Notes: a model not told the origin generated them from the sequence alone. A DNA stretch of 31,841 bases from JACKBJ01 sp964549495 (GCA_964549495.1 CAZJWJ010000060.1:1-31841); one strand, 5' to 3'; counted from the first letter of the stretch, positions 1 through 9,090 are shown. Translations and numbers: made by a program.

Positions 1-183
1 AGGTCACAGGCCGTGTGCGAAAGCCGCCGCATCGTGCCCCATCACCCGCCTTCTGGCACCCGGACCCCGCGGCACAAGGTCCCGTCATCACTTCGACCTC
101 CCGCCCCACGGCCCCCCGGCCGCGCAAGAACCCACGCCTCCCCAACGCCGTTATCCGTCCTCCCCAACCCCTCCAAGCACCCA
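1..183. other. Gene-free left edge
   Basis: This C-rich stretch lies downstream of the NHL/VWA gene. Open frames run through it on both strands, but they have the low-complexity Pro/Arg-rich composition of shadow frames. I see no recognisable gene, RNA or clear terminator. Confidence 0.5.
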
Positions 184-3100
184 CTATCGACATGGCAACG
201 TACTCGCAATCCCCTCATAAATCCCCCGCAACGCCGCCTCATCCGGCGCATAGAAATACTGCCCCGGCGTGCGCGCCAACGCCCGCATGAACGCCCCATC
301 CACATCCGTCCCAAGCCCCACCGCAAACACCGTCACCCCCCGCTGCCGCGCCAACTGCGCCAGCTCCAAGGTCCGATCCTCACTCCCCCCAGCCGGCTGC
401 CCATCCGAAAGCAGCACGATCATCTTCGGCGTCCGATCCCGCCCCCGCGCCCGAATCTCCTCCAAGGCCACCTCGAGCCCCAAGTCGATCCGCGTCCCGA
501 CACCCACCACCAGCCCGCCCAACTGCCGGCTCACCGCCGCCAGATCCTGCGTCAACACATACTCCCGCCGCGCCGCCGAACTGAAGCTCGCCAAGCCCAC
601 CCGATCACGCCGCCCGTCCACCAGCGCCACAAAGGTCCGCGCCGCCGAGATCGCGCCGTCCAGCTTCGAGCCCCGCATCGACGACGAGGTATCGATGACC
701 AACATCACATCCACGCCCCGCTCCCGATCCTTCGGCAAACACAGCTCGCGCGCCAAGAAAGGCAGGTAGACGGTCCCCGGCTGCGAGGTCGGCACCGCCG
801 TCGCGGTCGGCGTCGGCGTAGCGGCATCCACCACCAGCACCTCGGGGATGGGGAACTCGAAGCGATAGCGCCGCCCATCGGCGCTGTACTCGGCCACCGC
901 CCGCGTGTTGGTCGGCAGGAGCCCGGTGCGCTGTGGCTGGACGCGCAGCCCGAAGCGCAGGCCCTCCTCCGGGATGGTCTGTGCCCGCCAGGTAAGGGTG
1001 TCACCGGCCTCGACGGCCGGCGCCGGCTGGGCCGAGCCCGGCACGTAGCTGACGTCCGGACCCATCACGTCGATCAGCTCGAGATCGGTGGCCACCACGC
1101 CGCCGACCGCTTCGGAGAGCTGCTGGTAGATCGGGTCCAGCTCCTCGGGCGTCGGGGCGAAGAAGTAGCGCTCCGGCGCGCCGACGACGGCGGTGAGCAG
1201 CTCGGCGTCCACGTCGTCGCCCAGGCCGATGGCGTAGGTCAGCGCACCACGACCGCGGGCCCGGGCGCCCTGGCGCACGGCATCGACGTATGGCTGGCCG
1301 GTGCGCGAGGGGTTGCCGTCGGTCATGAGCAGGACCACGGGCAGGGCTTCCGGGCGGGCATCCTGGCCCAGGTGCTCCAGGGCCCGCTCGAGGGCGCCGG
1401 CGATGTCGGTGCGGCCGTCGGCGCGGATGCGGTCCAGGGTATCCAGGAGCAGGGCTTCGTCATTGGTCAGCGCGGCATCCAACGAGACGATGTCGGAGAA
1501 GGACAGGACGGCCACCCGATGCCGCGTCAGGTCCAGCTGCTGCACGAAGCGCCGGGCGGCGGCGCGGGCTTCGTAGAGCTTCTCGCCGGGGCGGTTGCCG
1601 GCCATGGAGTTGGAGCGGTCGAGGATCAGCACGATGTCGGCCCGCGGTTCGGTGCCGGGCCGGCATTCGATGTCCAGGCTCAATTCGACGCGCACGTCTT
1701 CGTCGATGGCCACCAGGTCGGGTGCCGCGCTCTTGTTGCCGCGCACGACGCAGGGTGGTTCGGGCTCGGTGGTGGGGGTTGGCGTGGCGGTGACGGCCCG
1801 CGGCTCGTAGACCATCACCCGGTCGCTGGCGCCGTCCAGCAGGTAGAGCCGGCGGTCGGGGCCGGCGGCGATGTCGCGCGGCTGCAGGTAGCCGAAGCCC
1901 GGCGCCGGGTCCAGGTCGAGCAGGGCCAAGGGCGTGCCGTCGTCCTCGAAGACGTCCACCCGGCCGTCGAAGCCCAGGACGAAGACGCTGCCCTCGGGCG
2001 AGACGCTGATGCGCTCCGCGGATCGACCGGCGCCTTCCAGGTCCCAGCTGGCCAGGGGACCGGAGCCGGGGCGCGCTTCGGGGTCGAAGACGTAGACGTC
2101 GTGCTCGGCGGCATCGCCACCGGCTCCGTAAGCCCGGCCGTCGGGGCCGGAGTCGACGTCGACCAGCCAGGCGTAGCCGGCGTTGGCGACGGTGTAGCTG
2201 ATGACGGGGCTGGTGCGCATGCGCGACTGGTCGAAACCCTGCAGGCCGCGTCGGAAGGCGTCGGTGACCATCACCCGCTGGTCGCCGGGGCCGGAGGCGA
2301 TGCCCAGGCCGCTGATGCAGTCGCAGGGCTTGTCCCAGACGGGGTTGCCGTCGGCGGCCAGCTTGCGCAGGCGCACGTCGCCCAGGATGGGTGCGCGGCC
2401 CAGGTAGATGCTGCCGTCCGTGGCCAGGTCGATCTCGTCGGCGGCGCCGCCGTCGACCAGGCCGGCAAAGCTGCCTTCGGTCTCGTAGCGCCGCACGCGG
2501 TCGATGGCGCTGTCGACAATGTGGACCCGGCCATCCGAGGGCGCCGCCTCGAGGGCGACGGGGCGCAGGAAGGCGGCGTGATCCAGGGGGCTGGCGGCGG
2601 TGCTGACCCGCGGCGCGCCGGTGCCGATGTCGTACTGGCGCAGGGCGTGCAGGCCGTCGTTGGACCCGAAGCCGGTGGTGATGGCCAGGCGCCCGCCCCC
2701 GACGGCCACCCCGATGCCGGGCTCGAAGCGCTCGGGCGGCAGGCTGTCGAACTCCTGCACCACGTCGCCGTTGGCCTGCAGCACGCTGACCCGGTCGTGG
2801 CGCAGGCTGAGCGGGCCGGAGAGGTGCAGGGCGTAGATCAGGCCGCTAGCCGGATCGACCGACACGCTGCGCACGCTGCGCAGGGTATAGACGGCGCGGG
2901 CCTGGCCGCCGATGTCGAAGATCTGCAGCCGGTTGTTGACGGTGTCGGCCACGACCACCCGGCCGTCGGCCATGATGGCCAAGTCCTCCGGGAACTGCAT
3001 CCCGCCGGGGCTGGTGCCGATGTCGCCCCAGCCGTCCTGCCAGGTGCCGTCGGGCGAGAAGCGGTCGACGTGGCCCCAGGGCAGCCGGCTGAGCACGAAG

Positions 3101-3672
3101 ACCTGGCCGGTGTCCGGCGAGACGGTGACGGCATGCGGCACGAAGCCGAAGTCCGGCCCGGCGGTGCGCCACTGCAGGAGGGGGCTGCCATCCAGGCGAA
3201 AGACCGAGATCCGCCGATTGCCGGTATCCACCACGTAGATCCGATCCCGCGCCGCGTCCACCGCCACGTCCCGCGGCCGCCGCAGCTCGGCCGGCCCGTC
3301 CCCCAGCCCCCCGAAGTCGCGCACGATGTCGCCCGCGGCATCGACGACCACCACCCGATCGTGCCCACTGTCGGCCACGAAGAAGACGCCGCCGGGGCCG
3401 GCGTCGGCGCCGGCCGGGTCCAACAGCGAGCCGGGGTTGTAGCCCGGTTCCCAGATGTCGACGCGCTGCCAGGTGATGTCGCCGGCCTGGGCGTGGGCGG
3501 CGGTCATTTCCGTGCCGCGAGCCTGCCAGGCGAGGATCAGCAGGGCGACGAGGGCGAGCGAGACCAGGCGGGGTCCGAAGCCGAAGGAGCGCCTCCATCG
3601 GTAGGAGCCGGGCGCTGACGGGGTCGAGGGGGAACGATCGAGGGCGGACGGGGTGCTCGGGCTAGGGCACAT
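184..3672 (-). CDS. Exported NHL beta-propeller protein with two von Willebrand A domains
   Basis: The product is 1162 residues and is probably secreted or surface-anchored. A hydrophobic segment at about residues 36-50, ending near AAHAQ, looks like a signal peptide. Residues about 60-630 hold NHL-type propeller repeats (for example VFFVADSGHDRVVVVD and IYVVDTGNRRISVF). VWA domain 1 begins near residue 678 with the MIDAS motif DRSNS (first Asp 685), followed by GRTDI and MTDG. VWA domain 2 begins near 985 with DTSSS (Asp 994), followed by GTRID and LSDG. Both metal sites look complete. Thr/Pro linkers separate the parts, and VYLPFLAR sits just before VWA 2. I chose the ATG at 3672 because GGAG lies 6 nt upstream; an ATG at 3729 would add 19 residues without a ribosome site. 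VWA domains usually bind protein ligands through a metal ion. The ligand here is unknown. Confidence 0.88.
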   Translation of the reverse strand: MCPSPSTPSALDRSPSTPSAPGSYRWRRSFGFGPRLVSLALVALLILAWQARGTEMTAAHAQAGDITWQRVDIWEPGYNPGSLLDPAGADAGPGGVFFVADSGHDRVVVVDAAGDIVRDFGGLGDGPAELRRPRDVAVDAARDRIYVVDTGNRRISVFRLDGSPLLQWRTAGPDFGFVPHAVTVSPDTGQVFVLSRLPWGHVDRFSPDGTWQDGWGDIGTSPGGMQFPEDLAIMADGRVVVADTVNNRLQIFDIGGQARAVYTLRSVRSVSVDPASGLIYALHLSGPLSLRHDRVSVLQANGDVVQEFDSLPPERFEPGIGVAVGGGRLAITTGFGSNDGLHALRQYDIGTGAPRVSTAASPLDHAAFLRPVALEAAPSDGRVHIVDSAIDRVRRYETEGSFAGLVDGGAADEIDLATDGSIYLGRAPILGDVRLRKLAADGNPVWDKPCDCISGLGIASGPGDQRVMVTDAFRRGLQGFDQSRMRTSPVISYTVANAGYAWLVDVDSGPDGRAYGAGGDAAEHDVYVFDPEARPGSGPLASWDLEGAGRSAERISVSPEGSVFVLGFDGRVDVFEDDGTPLALLDLDPAPGFGYLQPRDIAAGPDRRLYLLDGASDRVMVYEPRAVTATPTPTTEPEPPCVVRGNKSAAPDLVAIDEDVRVELSLDIECRPGTEPRADIVLILDRSNSMAGNRPGEKLYEARAAARRFVQQLDLTRHRVAVLSFSDIVSLDAALTNDEALLLDTLDRIRADGRTDIAGALERALEHLGQDARPEALPVVLLMTDGNPSRTGQPYVDAVRQGARARGRGALTYAIGLGDDVDAELLTAVVGAPERYFFAPTPEELDPIYQQLSEAVGGVVATDLELIDVMGPDVSYVPGSAQPAPAVEAGDTLTWRAQTIPEEGLRFGLRVQPQRTGLLPTNTRAVAEYSADGRRYRFEFPIPEVLVVDAATPTPTATAVPTSQPGTVYLPFLARELCLPKDRERGVDVMLVIDTSSSMRGSKLDGAISAARTFVALVDGRRDRVGLASFSSAARREYVLTQDLAAVSRQLGGLVVGVGTRIDLGLEVALEEIRARGRDRTPKMIVLLSDGQPAGGSEDRTLELAQLARQRGVTVFAVGLGTDVDGAFMRALARTPGQYFYAPDEAALRGIYEGIASTLPCR

Positions 3673-3713
3673 GCGCTTCTCCGGGACCGGGTGACGGGCG
3701 GCGACAGGGGTGA

Positions 3714-3741
3714 ATGGTGCGCGGTGCATGGTGCGCGGTAC
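3714..3741. repeat. 14-bp imperfect tandem duplication
   Basis: Two adjacent copies of ATGGTGCGCGGT followed by GC or AC, 13 of 14 bases identical, lie between the divergent NHL/VWA and purE genes. This may be a replication-slippage product or part of a regulatory region. The rest of the intergenic stretch (3673-3951) shows only an unconvincing -10-like TATCAT at 3885-3890. Confidence 0.5.
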
Positions 3742-3951
3742 GGGCTTTGGCTACTAACGTCGGGGGCAGAGGCAGGGTTATCCCCATTCGTGGGGGCCTC
3801 GGGCTCGGCCGGCGCGCTCAGGCTGCGGACGGTCCAATCATAGGCCACATCCGGACGGGGCGTCGCGTGCCGGCGAACTTGGTGTATCATCGATTCTCGG
3901 TTCCTCGAACCAACGATCCAAGCCATCCATCACCCCCATCAGGAGAGTTTG

Positions 3952-4485
3952 ATGACCGACGCTCAGCCCCGCGTCGCGATCCTCATGGGCAGCGATTCGG
4001 ACCTGCCCGTGATGCGCGGCGCCTCGGATGTCCTGGCCGACTACGGCATCGCCCACGAGGTCAAGGTCCTTTCGGCCCACCGTTCGCCGGCCCGCGCCGT
4101 GGAGTACGTCGAATCCTCCTCGGACCGCGGCGTGCGCGTCTTCATCTGCGGCGCCGGCATGGCGGCCCACCTGGCCGGCGTGGTGGCCGCCCACACCGGC
4201 TTGCCGGTGATCGGCGTGCCGCTAAAGAGCGAGTCGGCCGGCCTGGGCGGTGCCGACGCGCTCTACTCGACGGTGCAGATGCCGCCCGGTATTCCGGTGG
4301 CCACCGTGGCGGTGGGCGGTGCCAAGAACGCCGGCCACCTGGCCGCGCGCATCCTGGCGGTCGGCGATTCGGATTTGGCGGCCAAGGTCGAGGCGCATCG
4401 GCGCAAGATGGACGAGGGTGTGGCGGCCAAGAATGCTAGGCTCGACGACTTGGGCATCGACGGCTACCTGGCGGCCAAGGGCTAG
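3952..4485 (+). CDS. purE: N5-carboxyaminoimidazole ribonucleotide mutase (PurE, class I)
   Basis: The enzyme interconverts N5-CAIR and CAIR in de novo purine synthesis in the cytoplasm. The 177-residue length is normal for class I PurE. The substrate-binding motifs are GSDSDLPVM near the N-terminus, SAHRSP, GAGMAAHLAGV and VQMPPGIPVATVAVG, then KNAGHLAARIL. The common GAGGAAHLPG appears here as GAGMAAHLAG, a variant known in other bacteria. I chose ATG 3952 because AGGAGA ends 5 nt upstream; a TTG codon directly before it extends the frame by one residue. It starts an operon with purC, 14 nt downstream. No purK is in the window. Confidence 0.97.
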   Translation: MTDAQPRVAILMGSDSDLPVMRGASDVLADYGIAHEVKVLSAHRSPARAVEYVESSSDRGVRVFICGAGMAAHLAGVVAAHTGLPVIGVPLKSESAGLGGADALYSTVQMPPGIPVATVAVGGAKNAGHLAARILAVGDSDLAAKVEAHRRKMDEGVAAKNARLDDLGIDGYLAAKG

Positions 4486-4499
4486 GGGAAGACATCGAC

Positions 4500-5471
4500 A
4501 TGCTGTCCTTCGAGCACTGCACCGACTACCCCGGCGCGCTCAAGACCCTGGACCTGCCCCTACCCGGCAAGATGCAGGGCAAGGTGCGCGACATCTGGGA
4601 TGTGGGCGACCATCGCCTGATCGTCTCCACCGACCGCCAGAGCGCCTTCGACATCGTGCTGGGCACGGTGCCGCGCAAGGGCGAGGTGAACACCCAGCTG
4701 GCGGCCTGGTGGTTCGAGCGCACGGCCGACATCATCCCCAACCACGTGGTCGACCTGCCCGATCCGCAGGTGATGCGGGTACGCCGCGCCAAAGTCTGGC
4801 CGGTCGAGATGGTCATCCGCGGCTTCATCACCGGCGTCACCTCGACCGCGCTCTGGTACAACTACGACCAGGGCCAGCGGACCATCTACGGCATCGATTT
4901 CCCCGACGGCCTGCAGAAGAACCAGCGCCTGCCCGAGGCGGTGATCACGCCCACCACCAAGGCCGAGAGCGGCCAGCACGACGAGAAGCTGACCCGCGAG
5001 GAGATCCTCGAGCGCGAGATCGTGCCGCCGGACATCTACCTGCGCATGGAGGCCGCCACCCGCGCCCTCTTCGCCCGCGGCCAGAAGATGGCGGCCGAGC
5101 GCGGCTTGATCCTGGTCGACACCAAGTACGAGTTCGGCGACGTGGACGGCGAGCTGATCCTGATCGACGAGATCCACACCTTCGATAGCTCGCGCTTCTG
5201 GAAGCTGGACAGCTACCAGCAGCGCTTCGAGGCCGGCGAGGAGCCCGAGACCTTCGACAAGGAGTTCCTGCGCCGCTGGTACGTCGACCAGGGCTACCGC
5301 GGCGAGGGCGCGCCGCCGGCCATGCCGGCCGACCTGGCCGAGCGCATGAGCGCACTCTACGTCTCGGTCTACGAGCAGCTGACCGGAGAGACCTTCGAGC
5401 CGGCCGAGCCAGGCCTCGACGCGACCACGCGGATCCAGAACAACCTCCGAGCGGCCGGCTTGATCGACTGA
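4500..5471 (+). CDS. purC: Phosphoribosylaminoimidazole-succinocarboxamide synthase (SAICAR synthetase)
   Basis: It joins CAIR and aspartate using ATP to make SAICAR, the step after PurE, so the gene order follows the pathway. At 323 residues it is of the longer type (yeast Ade1-like) rather than the roughly 240-residue form. Family motifs are GKVRDIWDVGDHRLIVSTD (nucleotide-binding beta-hairpin), SAFDIVLGTVPRKG, VEMVIRGFITG, ITPTTKAESGQHDE, and LVDTKYEFG followed by LIDEIHTFDSSRFW. AGGGGA lies about 10 nt before the ATG. The gene overlaps the ribosome-site region just after purE and is presumably co-transcribed with it. Confidence 0.97.
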   Translation: MLSFEHCTDYPGALKTLDLPLPGKMQGKVRDIWDVGDHRLIVSTDRQSAFDIVLGTVPRKGEVNTQLAAWWFERTADIIPNHVVDLPDPQVMRVRRAKVWPVEMVIRGFITGVTSTALWYNYDQGQRTIYGIDFPDGLQKNQRLPEAVITPTTKAESGQHDEKLTREEILEREIVPPDIYLRMEAATRALFARGQKMAAERGLILVDTKYEFGDVDGELILIDEIHTFDSSRFWKLDSYQQRFEAGEEPETFDKEFLRRWYVDQGYRGEGAPPAMPADLAERMSALYVSVYEQLTGETFEPAEPGLDATTRIQNNLRAAGLID

Positions 5472-5502
5472 TCTGGTCGGTCCCAGCGCAAGGAGCCGAT
5501 CG

Positions 5503-6012
5503 ATGATCCTCGCAGTGTGGCCAATCCTCGTCATCGTGCTTCTGGCCACTCGCCTGACGCCACCGCGCGACTCAGCGGAGCGCACGAAGTCGCGCCCACG
5601 GCGGGCGGGCATTCCAGGTGAGCTATGGATCGGTTTCGGGATCATCCTCGTCGGCATGTTGTGGGGAGAGTCGATCCGGGCCGAGGCCGCCCCAAGAAGC
5701 GAGCACTGGCTGGCGGCCGGGGTCGTCTGGCTAGCCTTGGTCAACCAGATGGGCCGCAGCGTCAATCGCACCGAGCATGGCGTCCATCGATCGGATCTCG
5801 TTTCGCCGCTGATGTGGTTGTCCCTCGGGCTCGTGCCCACCGCGTTCTTGACCGGCGAGTATCCGTTGCTCGACGAACGAGGTCGCTGGGTCGCCTGGGT
5901 GGTCGCATTGTTCTTGATCGCCGTCGGCTGGATTCGATGGCGGGATGAGAGGCGGGAGCGTGTCGACGGGGCATCGAGTCAGGCCCGCGAACGAGCAGGA
6001 GAGCCGGCATGA
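5503..6012 (+). CDS. Small polytopic membrane protein of unknown function in the pur operon
   Basis: The product is 169 residues. I do not recognise its family. Four hydrophobic segments are visible: about 2-17, 41-57 (LWIGFGIILVGMLWG), 71-83 and 103-118, with a further one near 130-145 (WVAWVVALFLIAVGW). The tail is charged and Arg/Glu-rich, so it is probably cytoplasmic. AAGGAG lies about 8 nt before the ATG. The stop overlaps the next start as ATGA, so translation is coupled to the following small membrane protein. Its placement between purC and purM suggests co-expression with purine synthesis, but the sequence shows no catalytic motif. Confidence 0.8.
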   Translation: MILAVWPILVIVLLATRLTPPRDSAERTKSRPRRAGIPGELWIGFGIILVGMLWGESIRAEAAPRSEHWLAAGVVWLALVNQMGRSVNRTEHGVHRSDLVSPLMWLSLGLVPTAFLTGEYPLLDERGRWVAWVVALFLIAVGWIRWRDERRERVDGASSQARERAGEPA

Positions 6013-6269
6013 CCGAGGAACGTCGCAGCAATCCACGCAAGCGGATCACCGGTTGGTACCTGGCCGGCGTCTTCTGCATGGGCGCCACGATCGGGGTCAG
6101 CCTGGCCCTGACCGTTCCTCAGTCGGCCGGCATCTTGCGCTGGGTGCTGCTCTTCGCCGCCGTGATCATGCTGATCCTGCACATCGGTAGCGTGAATCGG
6201 GCCTTGACGGAAGCCGCGGGCTCCCAGGACGTCGACCCAACGGACAGTCAGGAGGTCCTCGATGGCTGA
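6009..6269 (+). CDS. Two-helix small membrane protein of unknown function
   Basis: The product is 86 residues with two hydrophobic helices, about 15-36 (WYLAGVFCMGATIGVSLAL) and 43-60 (LRWVLLFAAVIMLILHIG), preceded by a basic N-terminus (RRSNPRKR) and followed by an acidic tail. It overlaps the previous gene by 4 nt and purM by 8 nt, so three consecutive genes are translationally coupled. GGAG lies upstream of the ATG. I do not recognise a family. It could be a partner subunit of the protein encoded before it. Confidence 0.75.
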   Translation: MTEERRSNPRKRITGWYLAGVFCMGATIGVSLALTVPQSAGILRWVLLFAAVIMLILHIGSVNRALTEAAGSQDVDPTDSQEVLDG

Positions 6270-7374
6270 TCCCACCGGCCTGACCTACGCCGACAGCGGT
6301 GTGGACTACGATGCGATCGACCCGGCCAAGGTGCTGGCGCAGAAGGCGGCGGCCGGCACGGCCGGTCAGCTCGGCCGCTGGAACATGGCCGAGATCGGTG
6401 CGAGTCGGGGCGAGAGCGCCTACGTCTGGGAAGAGGCCGATGCCTATCGGGCCTTTGTGGTAGAGGGCCTGGGTACCAAGAGCCTGGTGGGGGACGCCAC
6501 GCGGCCGATCACCGGGCGCAGCCACTACGACGCGCTGGCGCAGGACACGGTGGCGATGATCGTCAACGACGTGATCGTGGTCGGGGCCGAGCCGCAGGTG
6601 GTCAACGCCTACTGGGCCATCGGCGACTCGGCCTGGTTCGAGGACCGCGAGCGGGCGCGCGACCTGGTCGAGGGCTGGGCCGCGGCCTGCGAATTGGCCG
6701 GCGCGGCCTGGGGTGGGGGCGAGACGCCGGCGCTCAATGGCATCATCCAGCCCGGTACAATCGATCTGGGCGGGGCCTGCGTGGGCATCATCCAGCCCAA
6801 GGGCCGGCTGACGCTCGGCGAGAAGCTGGCGCCCGGGGATGCCATCGTGCTCCTGGGCTCCAGCGGCATCCACGCCAACGGCCTGACGCTGGCCCGGCGC
6901 ATCGCCGAGCAGCTGCCGGAGGGCTACGCCACCGATATCGGCGACGGTCGAGGCTACGGTGAGGCGCTGCTGGCGCCCACCCGCATCTACGCCCGGCTGG
7001 TGGCCGATGTCTTCGAGGCCGGCGCCGACGTCCACTATCTGGTCAACGTCACCGGCCACGGCTGGCGCAAGCTGATGCGGGCCCGCCGCGAGTTGCGCTA
7101 CCGCATGCACCAGGTCCCCGAGCCGGGCGCGCTATTCGACTTCCTGAAGGCCCAGGCCCGGATCGACGACGCGGAGGCCTACGGCAACTTCAACATGGGC
7201 GCCGGCTTCGCCATCTACGTCCCCGAACGGGATGCCGGCACCGTCCTCGAGGTGGCCGCGCGCCACGACATCCCCGCCTGGATCGCGGGCACGGTCGAGG
7301 ATGGGCCGCGCGAGGTCGTGATCGAGCCGCTGGGGCTGCGCTTTGCTGGCGAGAGTCTCGACCTGCGAAGTTAG
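6262..7374 (+). CDS. purM: Phosphoribosylformylglycinamidine cyclo-ligase (AIR synthetase), divergent
   Basis: It makes aminoimidazole ribonucleotide from FGAM with ATP. The 370 residues begin with the PurM signature LTYADSGVDYDAID. They continue with VEGLGTKSLVG, where most PurM proteins have TDGVGTK, then HYDALAQDTVAMIVNDVIVV and GAEP, AAWGGGETPAL, and LLGSSGIHANGLTLARRI. The C-terminal part has VNVTGHGWRKLMR and FNMGAGFAIYVP, as in the family. The Asp-to-Glu change in the DGVGTK loop makes it a divergent member, but the purE-purC context supports a purine role. A hydrogenase-maturation HypE or ThiL assignment is less likely because the N-terminal motif is PurM-specific. Confidence 0.9.
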   Translation: MADPTGLTYADSGVDYDAIDPAKVLAQKAAAGTAGQLGRWNMAEIGASRGESAYVWEEADAYRAFVVEGLGTKSLVGDATRPITGRSHYDALAQDTVAMIVNDVIVVGAEPQVVNAYWAIGDSAWFEDRERARDLVEGWAAACELAGAAWGGGETPALNGIIQPGTIDLGGACVGIIQPKGRLTLGEKLAPGDAIVLLGSSGIHANGLTLARRIAEQLPEGYATDIGDGRGYGEALLAPTRIYARLVADVFEAGADVHYLVNVTGHGWRKLMRARRELRYRMHQVPEPGALFDFLKAQARIDDAEAYGNFNMGAGFAIYVPERDAGTVLEVAARHDIPAWIAGTVEDGPREVVIEPLGLRFAGESLDLRS

Positions 7375-7405
7375 CCAGACGCCACTTGATGAATCGAGTC
7401 CTTGC

Positions 7406-8005
7406 ATGAGCATCCAAGCCGCGCCGCAGCGCATGAGCTACGCCCGGTTCCTCGACTGGGCCGACGGACGGATGCTGGAGTGGGTCGACGGTCAGGTGGT
7501 CGAGATGGCACCGGCGGCGACGCATCACCAGCAGCTGGTCGCGCTGCTCTTATCCGTTTTGCGGATCTTCGTCGAGCGGCATGGCTTGGGTGAGGTGCTC
7601 CCGGCGCCCTACCAGATGAAGCTGGAGCGCAGCGGCCGCGAGCCCGATCTGCTCTACGTGGCGCAGGCGCATCGTGATCGAATCCGCACGGTCTATTTGG
7701 ACGGGCCGGCCGATCTGGTGGTCGAGATCGTCTCGCCGGAGAGCAAGCGTCGCGACCGGGTGGAGAAGCGGGCCGAGTACGAGGCCGCCAGAGTGCCCGA
7801 GTACTGGCTGGTCGATCCCGAGAATCAGACTGTGACCATCTGCGTGATCGGGGATGATGGTCGCTATCAGGAGACTCGGCCGGACGCGCGGGGCCGGCTC
7901 CGATCGCGCGAGTTACCTGGAATGTGGATCGACCCGAGTTGGTTCTGGCAGGATCCCTTGCCGCCGGCTCTCGAGATCCTGCGCGAACTTGGCGTTCTGG
8001 ACTGA
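7406..8005 (+). CDS. Uma2 family (DUF820) putative restriction-endonuclease-fold protein
   Basis: The product is 199 residues. The family has the PD-(D/E)xK nuclease fold, and its biological role is mostly unknown. Visible signatures are REPDLLYV (Asp 81), LVVEIVSPESKRRD (Glu 107) and the typical YEAARVPEYWLVDP. The frame is open up to an ATG at 7343 inside purM; ATG 7406 fits the family start better (MSYARFLDW follows soon), and ATG 7433 is an alternative. It lies 31 nt after purM and may be read through from that operon. Uma2 genes are often multicopy in Cyanobacteria and Chloroflexota. Confidence 0.85.
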   Translation: MSIQAAPQRMSYARFLDWADGRMLEWVDGQVVEMAPAATHHQQLVALLLSVLRIFVERHGLGEVLPAPYQMKLERSGREPDLLYVAQAHRDRIRTVYLDGPADLVVEIVSPESKRRDRVEKRAEYEAARVPEYWLVDPENQTVTICVIGDDGRYQETRPDARGRLRSRELPGMWIDPSWFWQDPLPPALEILRELGVLD

Positions 8006-8034
8006 CGGTCCAGCAGTGCCGGCCGGATAGATGC

Positions 8035-8922
8035 TCAGCTAGGCCAGCTCATCTCTAGCAGGCGGCGCACGAGATCATCACGAAAGCTCGCGAGCTGATC
8101 GGATTGAAGCTCGGATGCCAGCAGCAAGCGCGTCGTGTCCACCTGCATGCTTCGAAGCACCCAGGCCAGGGTGCTCGGCTCTACACCTCCGTCCTTCAGC
8201 CGGGCCTGCTCCAGGTGGTCGAGGACATCGAGCCCGAGTTTCCGCTCGAAGAAGTACAGGTCGACGAGATCCTTCACATCGCCTCGACCGAGCAAGGCGG
8301 CGAGCTTGTTGGCGATCAGGTCATCGAGCGCATCGACACGCAAGCGCCCGACCAAGGGCTTCTCCTCGAAGGCAACGACTTGGCGAACCGGCTCGTGAAT
8401 GACGTCTACGACCGTCTTTTCACGGCCGTCAGCAACGACGAAGCGCCGGTAGCCCGGTGCGGTCTCGATCTGAGTGCAGGTCCAGCCTGCGTCCGAACAG
8501 ACCTGGGACAACTTTCGCGAAATGCGTGACACCGCCTCGAGCTCGTCGCTGAACAGGTCGAGATCATCCGAACGCCGGTGATGCAAGTGAAACGCAGCCA
8601 GGGCAGCGCCACCGGTCAGGTAGAAGCGATCGCAGCCTGCCAACGCATCCAGCAGCCAGCGCCAGAATGCCCTCCGCCGTCCAAGGCGCGACTCGACCCG
8701 GGCGAACTCGCGCGCGACTTGCTCCGGCCGAATGAACCGCCACACCTCCTCGGGCCGCGCCTGACGAAGCGTCAATGCCAGCAAGTCGACGAACTCGGGG
8801 TGATCGGGTCGAGCCAGGACCGCCTCCAACTCGGCAACTGTCAGGCGCCGATCCCACACGAAAGTGACCTGACCATCCGCCAAGGTAATCGACGCTCCGA
8901 GCGCCGCTCCAACATCTTCCAT
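8035..8922 (-). CDS. AbiEii/AbiGii-like nucleotidyltransferase
   Basis: The product is 295 residues. The nucleotidyltransferase signature FYLTGGAALAAFHLHHR is followed by SDDLDLFS, which gives the GG plus DxD metal-binding pattern. Further on, DDLIANKLAALLGRGDVKDL is the conserved C-terminal block of AbiEii-type proteins. These act as toxins that modify tRNA or other targets in type IV systems. The usual AbiEi winged-helix antitoxin is absent from both flanks. ATG 8922 was chosen because conserved sequence begins soon after; the frame is open to 9180 but the extra part is Arg/Ser-rich and lies over repeats. TATACT ends 9 nt upstream, so the mRNA may be leaderless. It could also be a housekeeping-type orphan transferase. 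Confidence 0.8.
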   Translation of the reverse strand: MEDVGAALGASITLADGQVTFVWDRRLTVAELEAVLARPDHPEFVDLLALTLRQARPEEVWRFIRPEQVAREFARVESRLGRRRAFWRWLLDALAGCDRFYLTGGAALAAFHLHHRRSDDLDLFSDELEAVSRISRKLSQVCSDAGWTCTQIETAPGYRRFVVADGREKTVVDVIHEPVRQVVAFEEKPLVGRLRVDALDDLIANKLAALLGRGDVKDLVDLYFFERKLGLDVLDHLEQARLKDGGVEPSTLAWVLRSMQVDTTRLLLASELQSDQLASFRDDLVRRLLEMSWPS

Positions 8923-9090
8923 ACGCCTGAGTATAGCGAGCGTCGCGAGGCACAGCCATCGTGCCCCGGTGTCTCGTCGCCCCTCATCGCCCATTCTGGA
9001 GGCTGACTTCGATGCCCCGCTGACATGTGCCACGCCGTTGCTGCTGACTTGCCGGCAGCCCGATCTAGTGGTCGCGCCGACACCTCGGTG

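Noticed and set aside
13..3618. 1201-residue open frame on the plus strand opposite the NHL/VWA gene
   Set aside because: It has low-complexity His/Gly/Val/Asp composition and no domain, and mirrors a minus-strand gene with clear domains. High GC with strong codon bias leaves antisense frames open.
3885..3890. Leaderless-type promoter for purE
   Set aside because: TATCAT is 61 nt from the start, has no -35 partner, and purE has a good AGGAGA ribosome site.
4560..5840. 426-residue minus-strand open frame over purC
   Set aside because: It is a shadow of purC, with biased composition and no recognisable motif.
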